From the NCBI GenBank assembly GCA_019633425.1, contig WSUB01000261.1:1-41109 (forward strand): a stretch of DNA of 41,109 nucleotides. The letters run 5' to 3'. The notes below the pieces were generated by a model. That model was not told the DNA's origin. It did no database searches and worked only from the letters and a program-made list of their open reading frames with translations. Positions 9,660 through 19,442 of the stretch are shown piece by piece (position 1 is the stretch's first letter; the number at the start of each line of letters is the position of its first letter). Both the position numbers and the translations under genes were made by a program. The DNA comes from Tulasnella sp. 424. Its lineage: Eukaryota; Basidiomycota; Agaricomycetes; Cantharellales; Tulasnellaceae.

Positions 9660-10828
9660 TTACAACCCGAAAGCGGCAATGAAGGCAGCAAGACCACCAA
9701 CTATCAGGGCCTTGCTGACCATGAAGTCGGCCACAGCAGCGTTTTTGTTGGCCGAGAGAGAGGTCGCCGTGTTGGTGGCGGAGGAAGCAGAAGCCACAAC
9801 ACCCGTGGCCGACGTCGCCCCACCAGTGGCAGAAGCCGAACCACTGGGATGAGCGCCAGCGTTGGCGGTAATGTCAACTCCCTATCATAAGATGCACCCG
9901 AGTAGCGTCATTAAGATCACTCCGATTCGTTCATGCAAGGGAAGGCGGAAGGCACTCACGACGGCTCTGCACACGGCCTGCGCGGCAGGTTCGGTCGCTG
10001 CTGCGTCTTGAGCATTGCAAGTGCTATGAACACAGATATCGGCAGCCTGAAGATATTCTGGGTTCCTGCACAAGCATGAGAAGTCGTTGAGAGAGCAGGA
10101 GCCTGGGTCCGCTTTCTGGAGACAGGCTTCGGTGCAACCTGTGAAAGGAACAGAGAGAATTAACTCCATTAGCTGAGGTGATAGCAGGTCATAGGTGGTT
10201 GCGCCGAGGAAGGCTCGAGTACGAACTAGGGAATGGGTTTTTTGGGTCGACGCCCTATAATTTGTAAAGTCAGGAGAGGTATCGTCGGTGGATCCGGAAA
10301 TGGACGACGCACAGCGGCTTTGCAAATGCNNNNNNNNNNNNNNNNNNNNNNNNNNNNNNNNNNNNNNNNNNNNNNNNNNNNNNNNNNNNNNNNNNNNNNN
10401 NNNNNNNNNNNNNNNNNNNNNNNNNGACGCCCTATAATTTGTAAAGTCAGGAGAGGTATCGTCGGTGGATCCGGAAATGGACGACGCACAGCGGCTTTGC
10501 AAAGTGCCTCATTTGCCGCCTCGGCAGATGTAACATCTTCGGGACTGCAAGCCTTGGTAACACATTCGGTGGTCGCGTTGGTGTATGCTTGATTTACGCA
10601 AAGACAGAGCTCGTCAGTGGGGGAACAAGGGCTAGGATCAGAGCTAGTCAAGCACGGGGTCGCGCAACCTGTAGGGTAGATAAATAGTAATGTCAATACG
10701 GCGAGGTTATTCAAATTGACTCGTTTTCAAGCTCTGGATTACTCACTCGGGATGGTTGTCTGACGTTTAAAGAGAGCGGAGGCGGAGACGAGAGAGGCCG
10801 TGAAAATGAGGGCGAGAGAGACACGCAT
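9660..10828 (-). CDS. B4: GPI-anchored protein with two CFEM domains
   Basis: The exons are 9660..9881, 9960..10138, 10227..10254, 10490..10668 and 10747..10828 on the minus strand, 229 aa if the N run is ignored (it falls in intron 2 or at the start of exon 3). The signal peptide MRVSLALIFTASLVSASALF is followed by KRQ. CFEM 1 opens CATPC and keeps DELCLC; each CFEM exon is exactly 179 bases. A 28-base exon encodes GVDPKNPFP. CFEM 2 opens CTEAC and keeps DFSCLC. The last exon starts GVDITANAG, continues Ser/Ala/Thr-rich, and ends with a hydrophobic stretch (IVGGLAAFIAAFGL), a typical GPI attachment signal. Expected location is the plasma membrane or wall. A TATA box lies 163-172 bases upstream of the ATG. 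Function in haem capture is inferred from the family. Confidence 0.85.
10330..10425. other. Assembly gap (96 N) flanked by a 78-base direct repeat
   Basis: The 78 bases before the gap (10249-10326) are identical to the 78 bases after it (10426-10503), and the left copy ends with a one-base difference (CAAATGC against CAAAGTGC). The paralogue B5 has this segment once. Two contig ends that overlap, joined with a placeholder, explain this best. Confidence 0.85.
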
Positions 10829-10990
10829 GCTGAAGGTCGTCGAAGTGATACAGTCGTGGAAGAGGGATACGTGAGGATCGTTGACAAGATGTGGAAGACG
10901 AAAAGTTGGATAAGGCGAAGAGAAGTATGAGTAGGAAGAGACGGAAGAGGCCAAGACTCTGAAGTCCGAGTGAAACAAACTTGAATTCCA

Positions 10991-11000
10991 GTATTTATAG
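10991..11000 (-). promoter_or_regulatory. TATA box of B4
   Basis: On the minus strand this reads CTATAAATAC, 163 bases upstream of the B4 ATG. The same element is at 17218-17227 before B5 at the same distance. D has GCTATAAAAT at a similar distance (21644-21653). Confidence 0.6.
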
Positions 11001-11405
11001 GTCTCTGCGTGATGGAGAGGAAGTTGGGGAATAGCTCGAGATACCTAAAACGACCTTCAACACGTCCATAATCGTCTGTAGTGTGCAACTGGGTTCGGAG
11101 AGCCAGGAATTCATCTCCCTCGACACTCCTATGCGCACCATGCGTGAAACGCCCTATCTTTGAGAAATGTACTGCCTCTCAGCGTGGAGAGAGGCATTTC
11201 CGCGGCGTTGATCGTCGTTTCCTCGGGGGTCATCCATATGGTACGCATTCGACCTGAGCGAATATTTTCGGCACCAGACAGCCGAATCGGCATGCATATA
11301 CATCTTCAGTAATCAGAACGTCCATTAAGTCGACCTATGGATATGAGGTTCTTCGTCGCATCTTGCACTTCTCAGTCCAGACGTTGAAGGAGTCCTAACA
11401 GAGTC

Positions 11406-11796
11406 CTAGCCGGACTGCGTTCTAGGTTTGGGTTCAGATGCCCCCCGTACCAGCCTTAGGCCCGGTACACCAAATTGGACAAAAAAAGGCGATGAAGCCG
11501 TAATATACGACGGACAAGAGAGCGAGGAGTAAAACCTGTCGAGACAAACGAACAAGTGGACCACACAGTTCTCTGTGGCTTTCGGACCCTTGATCGCCTG
11601 CCAATCCGACGGCAATTCCTGCGGTAGTGCCTTTGCGTTGCCGATGGTTTGCTCGACATCCGGATCTGGCAAGGAGCTCACTGCCCGAGGCTGAGCATCG
11701 TACATAGAGGAATCAGAGCTCAAAAAGGATTGGCAGGTAGAAACATGAACCCCAGGAAAATAAAAGGCACAGCCTTTTTTCGTCGGCCAGTCGCAT
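11406..11796 (-). pseudogene. Z-block open frame, copy 1 (frameshifted)
   Basis: This corresponds to the frame at 17629-18024. Homologous sequence starts at an ATG at 11794-11796 (MRLADEK), but the T run that follows is one base shorter than in copy 2 and a TTT is reduced to TT before GGCAG, so the two copies switch frames. The part SSDSSMYDAQPRAVSSLPDP is open in both. Another frame encodes a strongly hydrophobic segment (LLLALLSVVYYGFIAFF) ending GTGGI and a stop. I do not recognise the family. The lesions suggest relics of a small membrane or secreted protein, but an unrecognised splice could also join the two frames. Confidence 0.35.
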
Positions 11797-12390
11797 GAGG
11801 CGTACTAAAATTAGATGTGACTAAGTCACCCAACAGCGGCGTACAAGAGAATATGATGTATGATATAATACATCAACGCATGTCAGGGAGAAAGTGACGC
11901 CACGCCTGGACGGTGCCTAATTTGAGAAAGGGGAACGTGTTAACGGCATGTGAGGGCTTTAATATGCTCGGGGGAAAACACCAAGCCTCGAGGCGCTCCC
12001 ACGCCTCGACTTGCTTCGAACAAGAGGCGCGCAATCGAGCCTGCAGAGAATGAATAATCAACAAGTATACACGGATAACATAGTAAACTAACTTGGATAA
12101 TGGAAACTCGATCCAGTCGGAAGGATGCAACCAGTGTTTCCTGGCAGGGTATCACGCCCGGAGTTTGTCTGGAAGAGGCACCAGGCACGATTGGCGGAAA
12201 AACACACTGAGCAGGAGGGACAATTGAGCCGCGAACAATCTACATGATGAAACCCCGATGACAGAAAACTCAGGTGGCGATCTACGTATAAACAATGGGC
12301 GAAGAGAGGGCAAACGGCAAGACACGCGTGGAAAGCTTTTTCACAACGCGTTGCAGATCAGAAGCTCAGAAGCCACGAGACGTCCGTCGG

Positions 12391-12573
12391 TCACAATGCA
12401 AGAACAGCGGCAACAGCAACGAACCCACCGACCAGCATACTCTTGTCAGTGACAGAGCCAGCAAACTCTTGTCAGTGACAGAGCCGGCAACGGCGGCGCT
12501 ACGGGTGGTGACAGCAGAGACAGTAGCCGAGCTGGTGGCCGCGGTAGCTGCATCCGAAAAGGAAAGGGCCTCG
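12391..12573 (-). pseudogene. Relic of a C/D-type CFEM gene: GPI tail only
   Basis: On the minus strand the sequence encodes a Ser/Ala/Thr-rich run (SDAATAATSSATVSAVTT), then AAVAGSVTDKS, and a hydrophobic tail ending in TTGCATTGTGA, which matches the last exon of D (AAVAGSVVGKGMMVGGFVAA). A 26-base tandem duplication (12440-12465 and 12466-12491) shifts the frame in the middle of the tail. No CFEM exon or signal peptide is found nearby. A longer open frame continues to 12764 through unrelated sequence that I do not recognise. The relic marks where a C/D-type gene once lay between two A/B units. Confidence 0.75.
12440..12491. repeat. 26-base tandem duplication
   Basis: CTCTTGTCAGTGACAGAGCC followed by AGCAAA (first unit) or GGCAAC (second unit) occurs twice in a row. 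The second unit matches the GPI-tail codons of gene D better, so one unit is an extra copy. Confidence 0.9.
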
Positions 12574-12959
12574 ACTCCGCGATCCAGCAGGCCCCGGATT
12601 TCCGAAAGCAAGTCTATCCGACTCAAGGGCAGCACGTTTCCTCCTCCAGCCTCATCAGGTGAATAGCGGTCGTCGCAACAAAGAAGCGCGTCGTACTTGG
12701 AGGCGGGAACACCAGGTACACTCAAGCAAGGCTCGGGCGGTATTGGTTTGTCCTCACTGATCAACCATCCTCGGCTGCCGGGCGGGTCCGACGATCACTC
12801 AGCACCCACCCCTGACCACGATAGCAGAATGAGCAAGTAAACTGTAAACGTATCCAATCATGGCAATACTCCCAAGACCGTACCGCTCAAACATTGCTAT
12901 AGAGCACATCCAACGGTGATCTATCCGTCTCACTCAAATTTTGGATGGACTAGATTATA

Positions 12960-13315
12960 GGTCGGAAGTCTGACCATCACATCTCGCCGAAGAGATGACG
13001 TGTTCAGAGACTTCGGGCCCCGTTCCGAGATTGGAATTCGTTTTGTCCCTCTCTTGGCAATAATAGAGCTACTCCGCTTACCCGGTGTAGATGTAAACGA
13101 TGAACGCGCCGGCGCTGAGGGTGATCTCAGGTCTGGACAGCCGAAGCGAGGTTCGGCCAACAGTACGAAGGCTCCGACGTTCATGATTGAGCTCGAAAAC
13201 CTATGGGTCAAGTTGTTAGCGAGAGATTGCTTCGAAAAATTGTGAAGTTCGAGAAGGTGACTATCGCTTCTGCTGGGGGCGCAGTCCAAGGGGCATGGTG
13301 GTTGTAGTCAAGACA
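12960..13315. repeat. Spacer block X, partial copy 4
   Basis: Only the central X segment is present, from CGCCGAAGAGATGACGTGTT to GGTTGTAGTCAAGACAC. It is joined on the left to unrelated DNA and on the right to spacer Y. No B gene follows, so this is a recombination junction. Confidence 0.65.
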
Positions 13316-13973
13316 CTGAGCGGCCAGAGGGACTCAAATTTCTTTGAGAGGGCCCGATACCTTTCACTTGCTGACGGAACTCCTTTGAAGGGCGGGATCC
13401 AAAAGCGCACCTGACCATTAAATTTAATCGGAGCGGTAATTTGGAGATGGGAGCTTAAGAGAATAGATAGTCTAAGAACACTCGGTCTGGGGATGATTGG
13501 TTCCTAGAGGGCCGGAGATGAGGGAAGAGGAAGTGAGATGTTCAGGTCTGACATCACACGGAGCATTCAATGGCCTGATTTGATAATGTCACATTATTAG
13601 GCCGAAGGACGATCGTCCCTGCCCAGGCGTTCATTAAAACGAAAACACGCCAAGGTGGAATATGTAAACATAGCTAGTGCAAGGTACTTCTCACCTTAAC
13701 CACGCACGTTTTCAGTCATTCTATGTGCTAGCACTCCTCACGGACAGATAAGATCGGAGAAGGAATTTGCATACATTAGCACGATCTATATCAAGACCAC
13801 TCGCGAATTCAGAGAAGAATTCAATAACCAATCGGGTTTAAGAGAAAAGTCCATAACATCATCGATCAAAAAGTTCAACGAACACTGGTTATTTACCGGC
13901 AGAACGAGTCCGGGTTGGTAAGCAGATAAGAGCTAGTAAAATATCCAAGTGGTGGCCAGTCTTTAGTTAGAGG
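13316..13973. repeat. Spacer block Y, copy 3 (3' side of A5)
   Basis: It begins with GAGGGCCCGATACCTTTCA-like sequence shared with about 3885 and runs to the A5 stop. No gene is seen in it. Confidence 0.55.
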
Positions 13974-14744
13974 TTAAGCAGCACCAACGGTGGATGAAAT
14001 GTCGACACCCTATGTTCAATGGTCATTCAAATTAGTTAAGGGACCAGCGTCCGACATCCGGGTGGACCCACATTAGCCCTGCACAGAGCCGAGCCGACGA
14101 GTATGGCAGTTGTAAGGTCTTGACCAGTGCAAGAACTCTGGACGCACGAGACGACGCTCTGAATGAAGGGACTATCCTTGCACAAGCAAGCGTAGTTATT
14201 GCGATCAGTGCAGCCGGTTGAGGGCGTGTTCTGCAGGCAAGTCGTCGCACAAGCTGCAATAGAACGTAATGTTCATTAGTAATCTGAGTAATAGCTGCCG
14301 TTCACAGGAAAGTCAATCTGCTCACCCGGGAGGGGATTTGTGAGATCAACACCCTACAAGGGAGATATAGTGTTAGATAGAGACTGTACGCTGGCAGCAT
14401 TAACGACATACAGCCGCCTTGCAATACGCTTGACTGGCCGCTTCAGCCGCTGTAATATCGTCCGCAGCACAGTTCTGCTTGGAGCATTCAGCGACGGCTG
14501 TGATGAAATTCTTATTTAGGCAAAGGCAAGGGGTGTCGGTGGCGTTGCAAGGGGCTGGAGGGCTGTTCTGTAGGCAAGTCGTTGCGCAGGCTGTGATATG
14601 AGCGAGTCAAGTCAGGAATTTATGGAATTAAATATCGCTCCTTATATGATTTAATTGCTTACCAGGGGCGCCGTCCTGGCGTTTGAGCTCGGTAAAGGCG
14701 GAGACAAGCGATGCAGCGAATAGGACGGCGATGGAGAAACGCAT
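13974..14744 (-). CDS. A5: secreted protein with two CFEM domains
   Basis: The model is complement(join(13974..14009,14072..14253,14326..14353,14412..14590,14663..14744)), 168 aa, with intron phases 1-0-1-0. The signal peptide MRFSIAVLFAASLVSAFTEL is followed by KRQ. CFEM 1 opens CATTC, keeps DTPCLC and continues SKQNC to AYCKAA. The linker exon is GVDLTNPLP. CFEM 2 opens CATTC again and has DRNNYACLC with the Asp five residues before the C-x-C pair, then VQSSC and ALCRAN. The last 12-codon exon (GVDISSTVGAA) carries no GPI signal. The first CFEM exon is the intact counterpart of the A1 relic. A TATA-like TATTTATA on the minus strand (about 14880-14887) lies about 140 bases upstream. Confidence 0.85.
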
Positions 14745-16030
14745 ACTGTTAGTGTATCAATGAAGAGGTTAAAAATGGGTTTAATTGTGTGACTGGAAGA
14801 GGATGAGTGAGGAAAGGAAGCTGCGGGTGAGTGAGACGAGAGGGTTCTGGGAGAAAGTTGTTGAAGATGGGAGGACTGGTATAAATACGACGAACCGTAC
14901 GACCCAAAGAGACTTGGCAATGTGGGGCATGCACCTCACATGAGGACCGCAGATAATCTTGCAGGTGACTTTCGGGCGTGGACAAATGCATTCTCAAACT
15001 TTGACGCCGCGGACCGCGCATCCTCCCAGCCGAACTGCGAATGGAAAAGCAGCACGTTAGAGTAAACTTCCCCTTCTTCGCCAAGATCCAGATAATTGTC
15101 TGTGCCTGTAGCCTCCCTGTAGGATTAGAAGATGGAGTGCACGGGTTTGATCCACACCAGAGCCATTGAGAGCCCACTAGGGCATCACTGCGACTGACAG
15201 CAGAGAGAAAGGAGGATGGTCTCGACAATATAAAGTTTCCGCATTACGCATTCTGTGAGGTCGCAACGAGCTGCCTTGCTCTGGTAGGACCTTAGGTGAC
15301 CTGCTAAGCGACCGGGCCAATTCCTCCCCGAAGGACGATTTAGGAATTAACATGGCCTTCTTGTCCAAAGGTTGCCGCTGGCCAAGTGAGAAAACGACGT
15401 GACCATCAGGTTTAGGGCTGTACGAATTCAAGCGCTGGGCGCTTTTGCACGGGATATGGTTGTCCCTCTCGCCGAAGGGGCCACGTGTTCAGAGACTTCA
15501 CGTCCCGTTCCGAGACGGTAATATCATTTAGTCCCTCTCTTAGAAGGACTAAAGCTGCTCACTACCACGGTGTAGGTGTAAACGATGAACGCATCGGCGC
15601 TTAGGGCAATCTCAGATCTGGGCAGCCGAGGTTCGGCCAACAGTGCGGAGGCTCCGAGGTGTATGATCAAGGTCGAATAACTATAGGTCGGGTGGTCAGC
15701 GACAGATTGCCCCGAAGAACTGTGAATTTCAAGAAAGTGACTCTCGCTTCAGCTGGGGGCCCAGTCCAAGGGGGCGTGGTGGTTTTAGCCAAGACACCGG
15801 GGCCCCACACATATATAACCGCTTGACACGGAAGAGGGCCACCCTCGCTCACCACTCGTAATTGGATCGACCCGCAAGGCTCAAACGAGATAGTGACATC
15901 ACGACTGACCAAGGCAGAATGCCGACTTAATACTGGGGAGTTTATAGCAAACGCGGGATACAACATAAGCTGGGAAGTCGGAAGAAGACACAGCAATTAT
16001 CATGGACGTAAAAGAAAAAGAACATAAGGA
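14745..16030. repeat. Spacer block X, copy 5
   Basis: Between the A5 start and the B5 stop. All X landmarks are present in order, including CACACATATATAACCGCTTG near 15805. No conserved frame. Confidence 0.6.
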
Positions 16031-16061
16031 AGGCTTCCCAATGACTCCATCCAAGGGTGCT

Positions 16062-17055
16062 TTACAACACGAAAGCAGCAATGAAGGCAGCTAGACCACC
16101 AACTATCACGCCCTTGCTGACCACGAAGTCCGCGACAGCAGCGTTTTTGGTGGCCGAGAGAGTGGTGTCCGTAGTGGTGGAGGAAGAAGCAGAAGCCACA
16201 ACACTCGTGGCCGCAGCGCCAGTGGCAGAAGCCAAAGAGGCCGAATCATGGGGATGAGCGCCAGCGTTGGCGGTAATATCAACTCCCTGTCATAAGATAC
16301 ACCCGAGTAGCATCATTAGATCACTCCGATTCGTTCATGCAAGGCAAGGGAGAAGCAACTCACGACGGCTCTGCACACGGCCTGAGCAGCAGGGTCGGTC
16401 GCTGCTGCGTCTTGAGCATTGCAAGTGCTATGAACACAAATATAGGAAGCCTGAAGATATTCTGTGTTTCTGCACAAGCATGGGAAGTCGTTGAGAGAGC
16501 AGGAGCCTGGGTCCGCTTTCTTGAGACAGGCTTCGGTGCAACCTGTGAAAAGAACAGAAAGAGTTAACCGCATTAGCTGAGGTGATCACAGGTCATAGGC
16601 GGTGGCGCCGACGAAGGTTCGAGTACGAACTGGGGAACGGGCTTTTGGGGTCAACGCCCTATAATTTGTAAAGTCAGGAGAGGTATCGTCGGTGGATCCG
16701 GAAATGGACGACGCACAGCGGCTTTGCAAAGTGCCTCATTTGCCGCCTCGACAGATGCAGCATCTTCGGGACTGCAAGCCTTTGTAACACATTCGGTGGT
16801 CGCGTTGATGTATGCTTGATTTACGCAGAGACAGAGCTCGTCGATCGGGGAACAGGGGCTGGGATCAGAGCTAGTCAGGCACGGGGTCGCGCAACCTGTA
16901 GGGTAGATAAATAGTCATGTCAATACGACGAGGTTGTTGAAATGGAGTCGCTTTTAACCACCGGATTACTCACTCGGGATAGTTGTCTGACGCTTAAAGA
17001 GAGCGGAGGCGGAGACAAGAGAGGCCGTGAAAATGAGGGCGAGAGAGACACGCAT
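16062..17055 (-). CDS. B5: GPI-anchored protein with two CFEM domains
   Basis: The model is complement(join(16062..16286,16364..16542,16631..16658,16717..16895,16974..17055)), 230 aa, with intron phases 1-0-1-0. It is the uninterrupted twin of B4. It has the same signal peptide with KRQ, two CFEM exons of exactly 179 bases each (CATPC ... DELCLC-like; CTEAC ... DFPCLC), a 28-base linker exon (GVDPKSPFP) and a terminal exon starting GVDITANAG. The protein ends with IVGGLAAFIAAFVL, a hydrophobic GPI-type signal. The third intron uses the donor GTTCGT, also used in B4 and in gene E. The TATA box is at 17218-17227. By family, the protein should sit on the outer face of the plasma membrane or in the wall and could bind haem through the Asp before each C-x-C pair. 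Confidence 0.88.
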
Positions 17056-17217
17056 GCTGAAGTTCGTCGAAGTGATACAGTCGTAGAAGAAGGATACGTG
17101 AAGGGGGCTGACGGGATATGGAAGGCGAAGGGTTGGATAAGGCGAAGGGAAGTATGAGTAGGAAGAGACGGAAGAGGCCAAGACTCTGAAGTCTGAGTGG
17201 AACAAACTTGAAGTCCA

Positions 17218-17227
17218 GTATTTATAG
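17218..17227 (-). promoter_or_regulatory. TATA box of B5
   Basis: Minus strand CTATAAATAC, 163 bases before the B5 ATG, at the same distance as in B4. Confidence 0.6.
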
Positions 17228-17628
17228 ATCTCTGCGTGATGGAGAGGAAGCTGGAGAATAGCTCGAGATACCTAAAACGACCTTCAACATGTCCATAAGC
17301 GTCTGTAGTGTGCAACTGGGTTCTGAGAACCAAGAATTCATCTCCCCCGTGTGCACCATGCGCCAAACGCCCTGTCTCTGAGAAATTTACTGCCTCTCAT
17401 TGTGAAGAGAGGCATTTCCGTGGGCGTTGATCGTCGTTTCCTCGGTGGTCATCCATATAGTTCGCACTCGACTCCTTGAGCGAATATTTTTGCCACCAGA
17501 CAGCCGAATCGGCAAGCATATGCATCTTCAGTAATTAGAGACGTCCAGTAAGTCGTCCTATAGATATAGGCTCTTCGTCGCGCTCTGTATCTCTTAGTCC
17601 AGACATTGAAGAAGTCCTAACAAGAATC

Positions 17629-18024
17629 CTAGCCGGACTGCGTTCTAGGCTTGGGTTCAGATGCCCCCCGTACCAGCCTTCCAAAGCCCCGGTACACCTT
17701 CCCGGACAAAAAAGGCGATGAAGCCGTAATATAAGACGAACAAGAGAGCGAGGAGTAAAATCTGCTCAGACAAACGAACAAGTGGACCACACAGTTCTCT
17801 GTGGCTTTTGGACCCTTGATCGCCTGCCACTCCGACGGTAAGTTCTGCGGCAGTGCCTTTGCGTTGCCGATGGTTTGCTCGACATCCGGATCTGGCAAGG
17901 AGCTCACCGCCCGAGGCTGAGCATCGTACATGGAGGAGTCAGAGCTCAAAAAGGATTTGGCAGGTAGAAACATGAATCCAAGGAAAATTAAAGGCACAGC
18001 CTTTTTTTCGTTGGCCAATCGCAT
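17629..18024 (-). CDS. Z-block open frame, copy 2 (hypothetical, 131 aa)
   Basis: One uninterrupted frame starts MRLANEKKAVPLIFLGFMF, which could be a signal or membrane segment. It continues with SSDSSMYDAQPRAVSSLPDP and a segment ending ENC, and ends PKPRTQSG. In another frame, from an AG at about 17750, lies a strongly hydrophobic stretch (ILLLALLFVLYYGFIAFF) that ends GTGGI before a stop, so the true product may be spliced or both copies may be decaying. The copy at 11406-11796 has one-base differences that break the frame. I do not recognise the family. Confidence 0.3.
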   Translation of the reverse strand: MRLANEKKAVPLIFLGFMFLPAKSFLSSDSSMYDAQPRAVSSLPDPDVEQTIGNAKALPQNLPSEWQAIKGPKATENCVVHLFVCLSRFYSSLSCSSYITASSPFLSGKVYRGFGRLVRGASEPKPRTQSG

Positions 18025-18430
18025 GTGTACTAAAATTAGATGTGGCTAAGTCACCTAACAGCGGCGTACAAGAGATCATGATGTATGCTGTATGATATCA
18101 ACGCATGTCGGGGAGAAAATGAAGTGCCCATATGGACGCCACGCCTGGACGGTGCTTGAGAAAGGGTGACGGCATGTGCGGGCTTTAAGATGTTTGGGGG
18201 AAAAACGCCAAGCCTCGAGGCGCTCCCACGCCTAGACTTGTTTTGAACAAGAAACGCGTGATCCAGCCTGCACAGAGCGAGCAGTCAACAATTATATACG
18301 GATGAGATAGGAAGTCAGCTCGGATAATGGAAACTTGATGAGAAAAGATTCAATCGGAAGGATGTAAACAGTGTTTCTTAGTTGAGTAGCACGCCCAGAG
18401 TCTGTCTAAAAGAGGCACCAGGACTGTCAA

Positions 18431-18900
18431 TGCTACGACCGACCCTTCAGGAATAGCGACCTTATAAGCTTTTAGACAGGTAGGACGGCGAATTAGTTAG
18501 CACCCCTTCCGATTGCACGGGAGCTTCCCTGCAACCCACCAGGAGGCGGTCGCCCATGAGTTTCAACGATGCGCTTGGCCCGTGCCGAACTCGAGACGAA
18601 CTGTGCGGGTTTCGGGCGGCTGTCGGATATTTCGAAGTAACGCCAATATCTCAGGGAGCTCTCACGCCCAGGACGTATATAAATAAAGAGGCGCGCAAAC
18701 AAGGGTGCACAGAACGAGCAGTCGACAAGGATAGATGAATAGGACAGGAAGGCTGCTTGTATAACGATCACCAGGTACTAAGAGACACAGGTTGGAAGGT
18801 TGCAAGCAATGTTTTCACAATACGCTAAGCGGCGCGAACCGGGGAGGATCTACCCACGTGGAGCGTTCGAACCGCTTCGGAAGCCAAGAAATGTCTTGGT
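18431..18900. other. Intergenic stretch between block Z and gene C
   Basis: No coding signal was recognised. The last 100 bases before the C stop are presumably its 3' untranslated region; they share short stretches (TTTTCACAA) with the region before the 12391 relic. Confidence 0.3.
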
Positions 18901-19442
18901 CTACAGCGCAAGAACACCGGCAGCCGCAACGAATCCACCAATCATCATACCCTTGCCGACAACAGAGCTTGTGGCAGCGGCGTTGTGGGTAGCGGTAGCG
19001 GTGGTGGTGGGCTGAGCAGCAGGGTTGGTGGATATGTCGACACCCTGAAGAGCAAAACCGGAAGTCGCGTCAGGGATATCCGGCGGTTTTCAGTGAAGAC
19101 GTACGGCAGCCTTGCAAAGCTGTTGAGCCACGGCAAAAGCGTCCGAGCGGCCCTCGTCGATGCACTGCATCTGAAAGCAAGTTGCGGTGGTACGGAGGTA
19201 AACATCATTTCTGCACAAGCAAGCGGTGTCAGTGGGAGAGCATGAGCCAATCACGGGGTCGGTGAAGCAAAGCTTGGCGCAGACTATAAAGTAAGGTCAA
19301 AGGTTTTGCGTCAGTCGGGATTGTAATTATTTGCCAAAATATTGGAGTGCTGACGAGGGTAAGGACTAGTCTGACGCTCGGACAGAGCGGAAACATACGC
19401 AAGGGAGGCAGCGAGAGCCATCACCCCGGTAAAGAAACGCAT
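18901..19442 (-). CDS. C: GPI-anchored single-CFEM protein
   Basis: The model is complement(join(18901..19044,19105..19283,19355..19442)), 136 aa. Exon 1 encodes a signal peptide (MRFFTGVMALAASLAYVSAL) with SERQ after it. Intron 1 uses the rare donor GTCAGC; the sister gene D has GTTAGT at the same place. The CFEM exon is 179 bases with the eight cysteines CAKLC, SC, DTACLC, TC, QC and QLC. The last exon starts GVDISTNPAAQP, is Thr/Ala-rich, and ends with the hydrophobic tail MMIGGFVAAAGVLAL, a GPI-type signal. It is the plain three-exon form from which the two-domain genes can be derived by repeating the CFEM exon. A cell-surface haem-binding role is inferred from the family. Confidence 0.85.

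Larger units (their letters stand above)
10829..12200. repeat. Block Z, copy 1 (B4 upstream region)
   Basis: This block of about 1.37 kb upstream of B4 recurs upstream of B5 at 17056-18430 with high identity and small indels. It carries the B promoter (TATA at 10991-11000) in its first 200 bases and an open frame on the minus strand near 11406-11796. Beyond about 12190 the two copies diverge. Confidence 0.7.
17056..18430. repeat. Block Z, copy 2 (B5 upstream region)
   Basis: Near-copy of 10829-12200, carrying the B5 promoter and the minus-strand open frame at 17629-18024. Homology ends at about AGAGGCACCAGG (18420). Confidence 0.7.
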
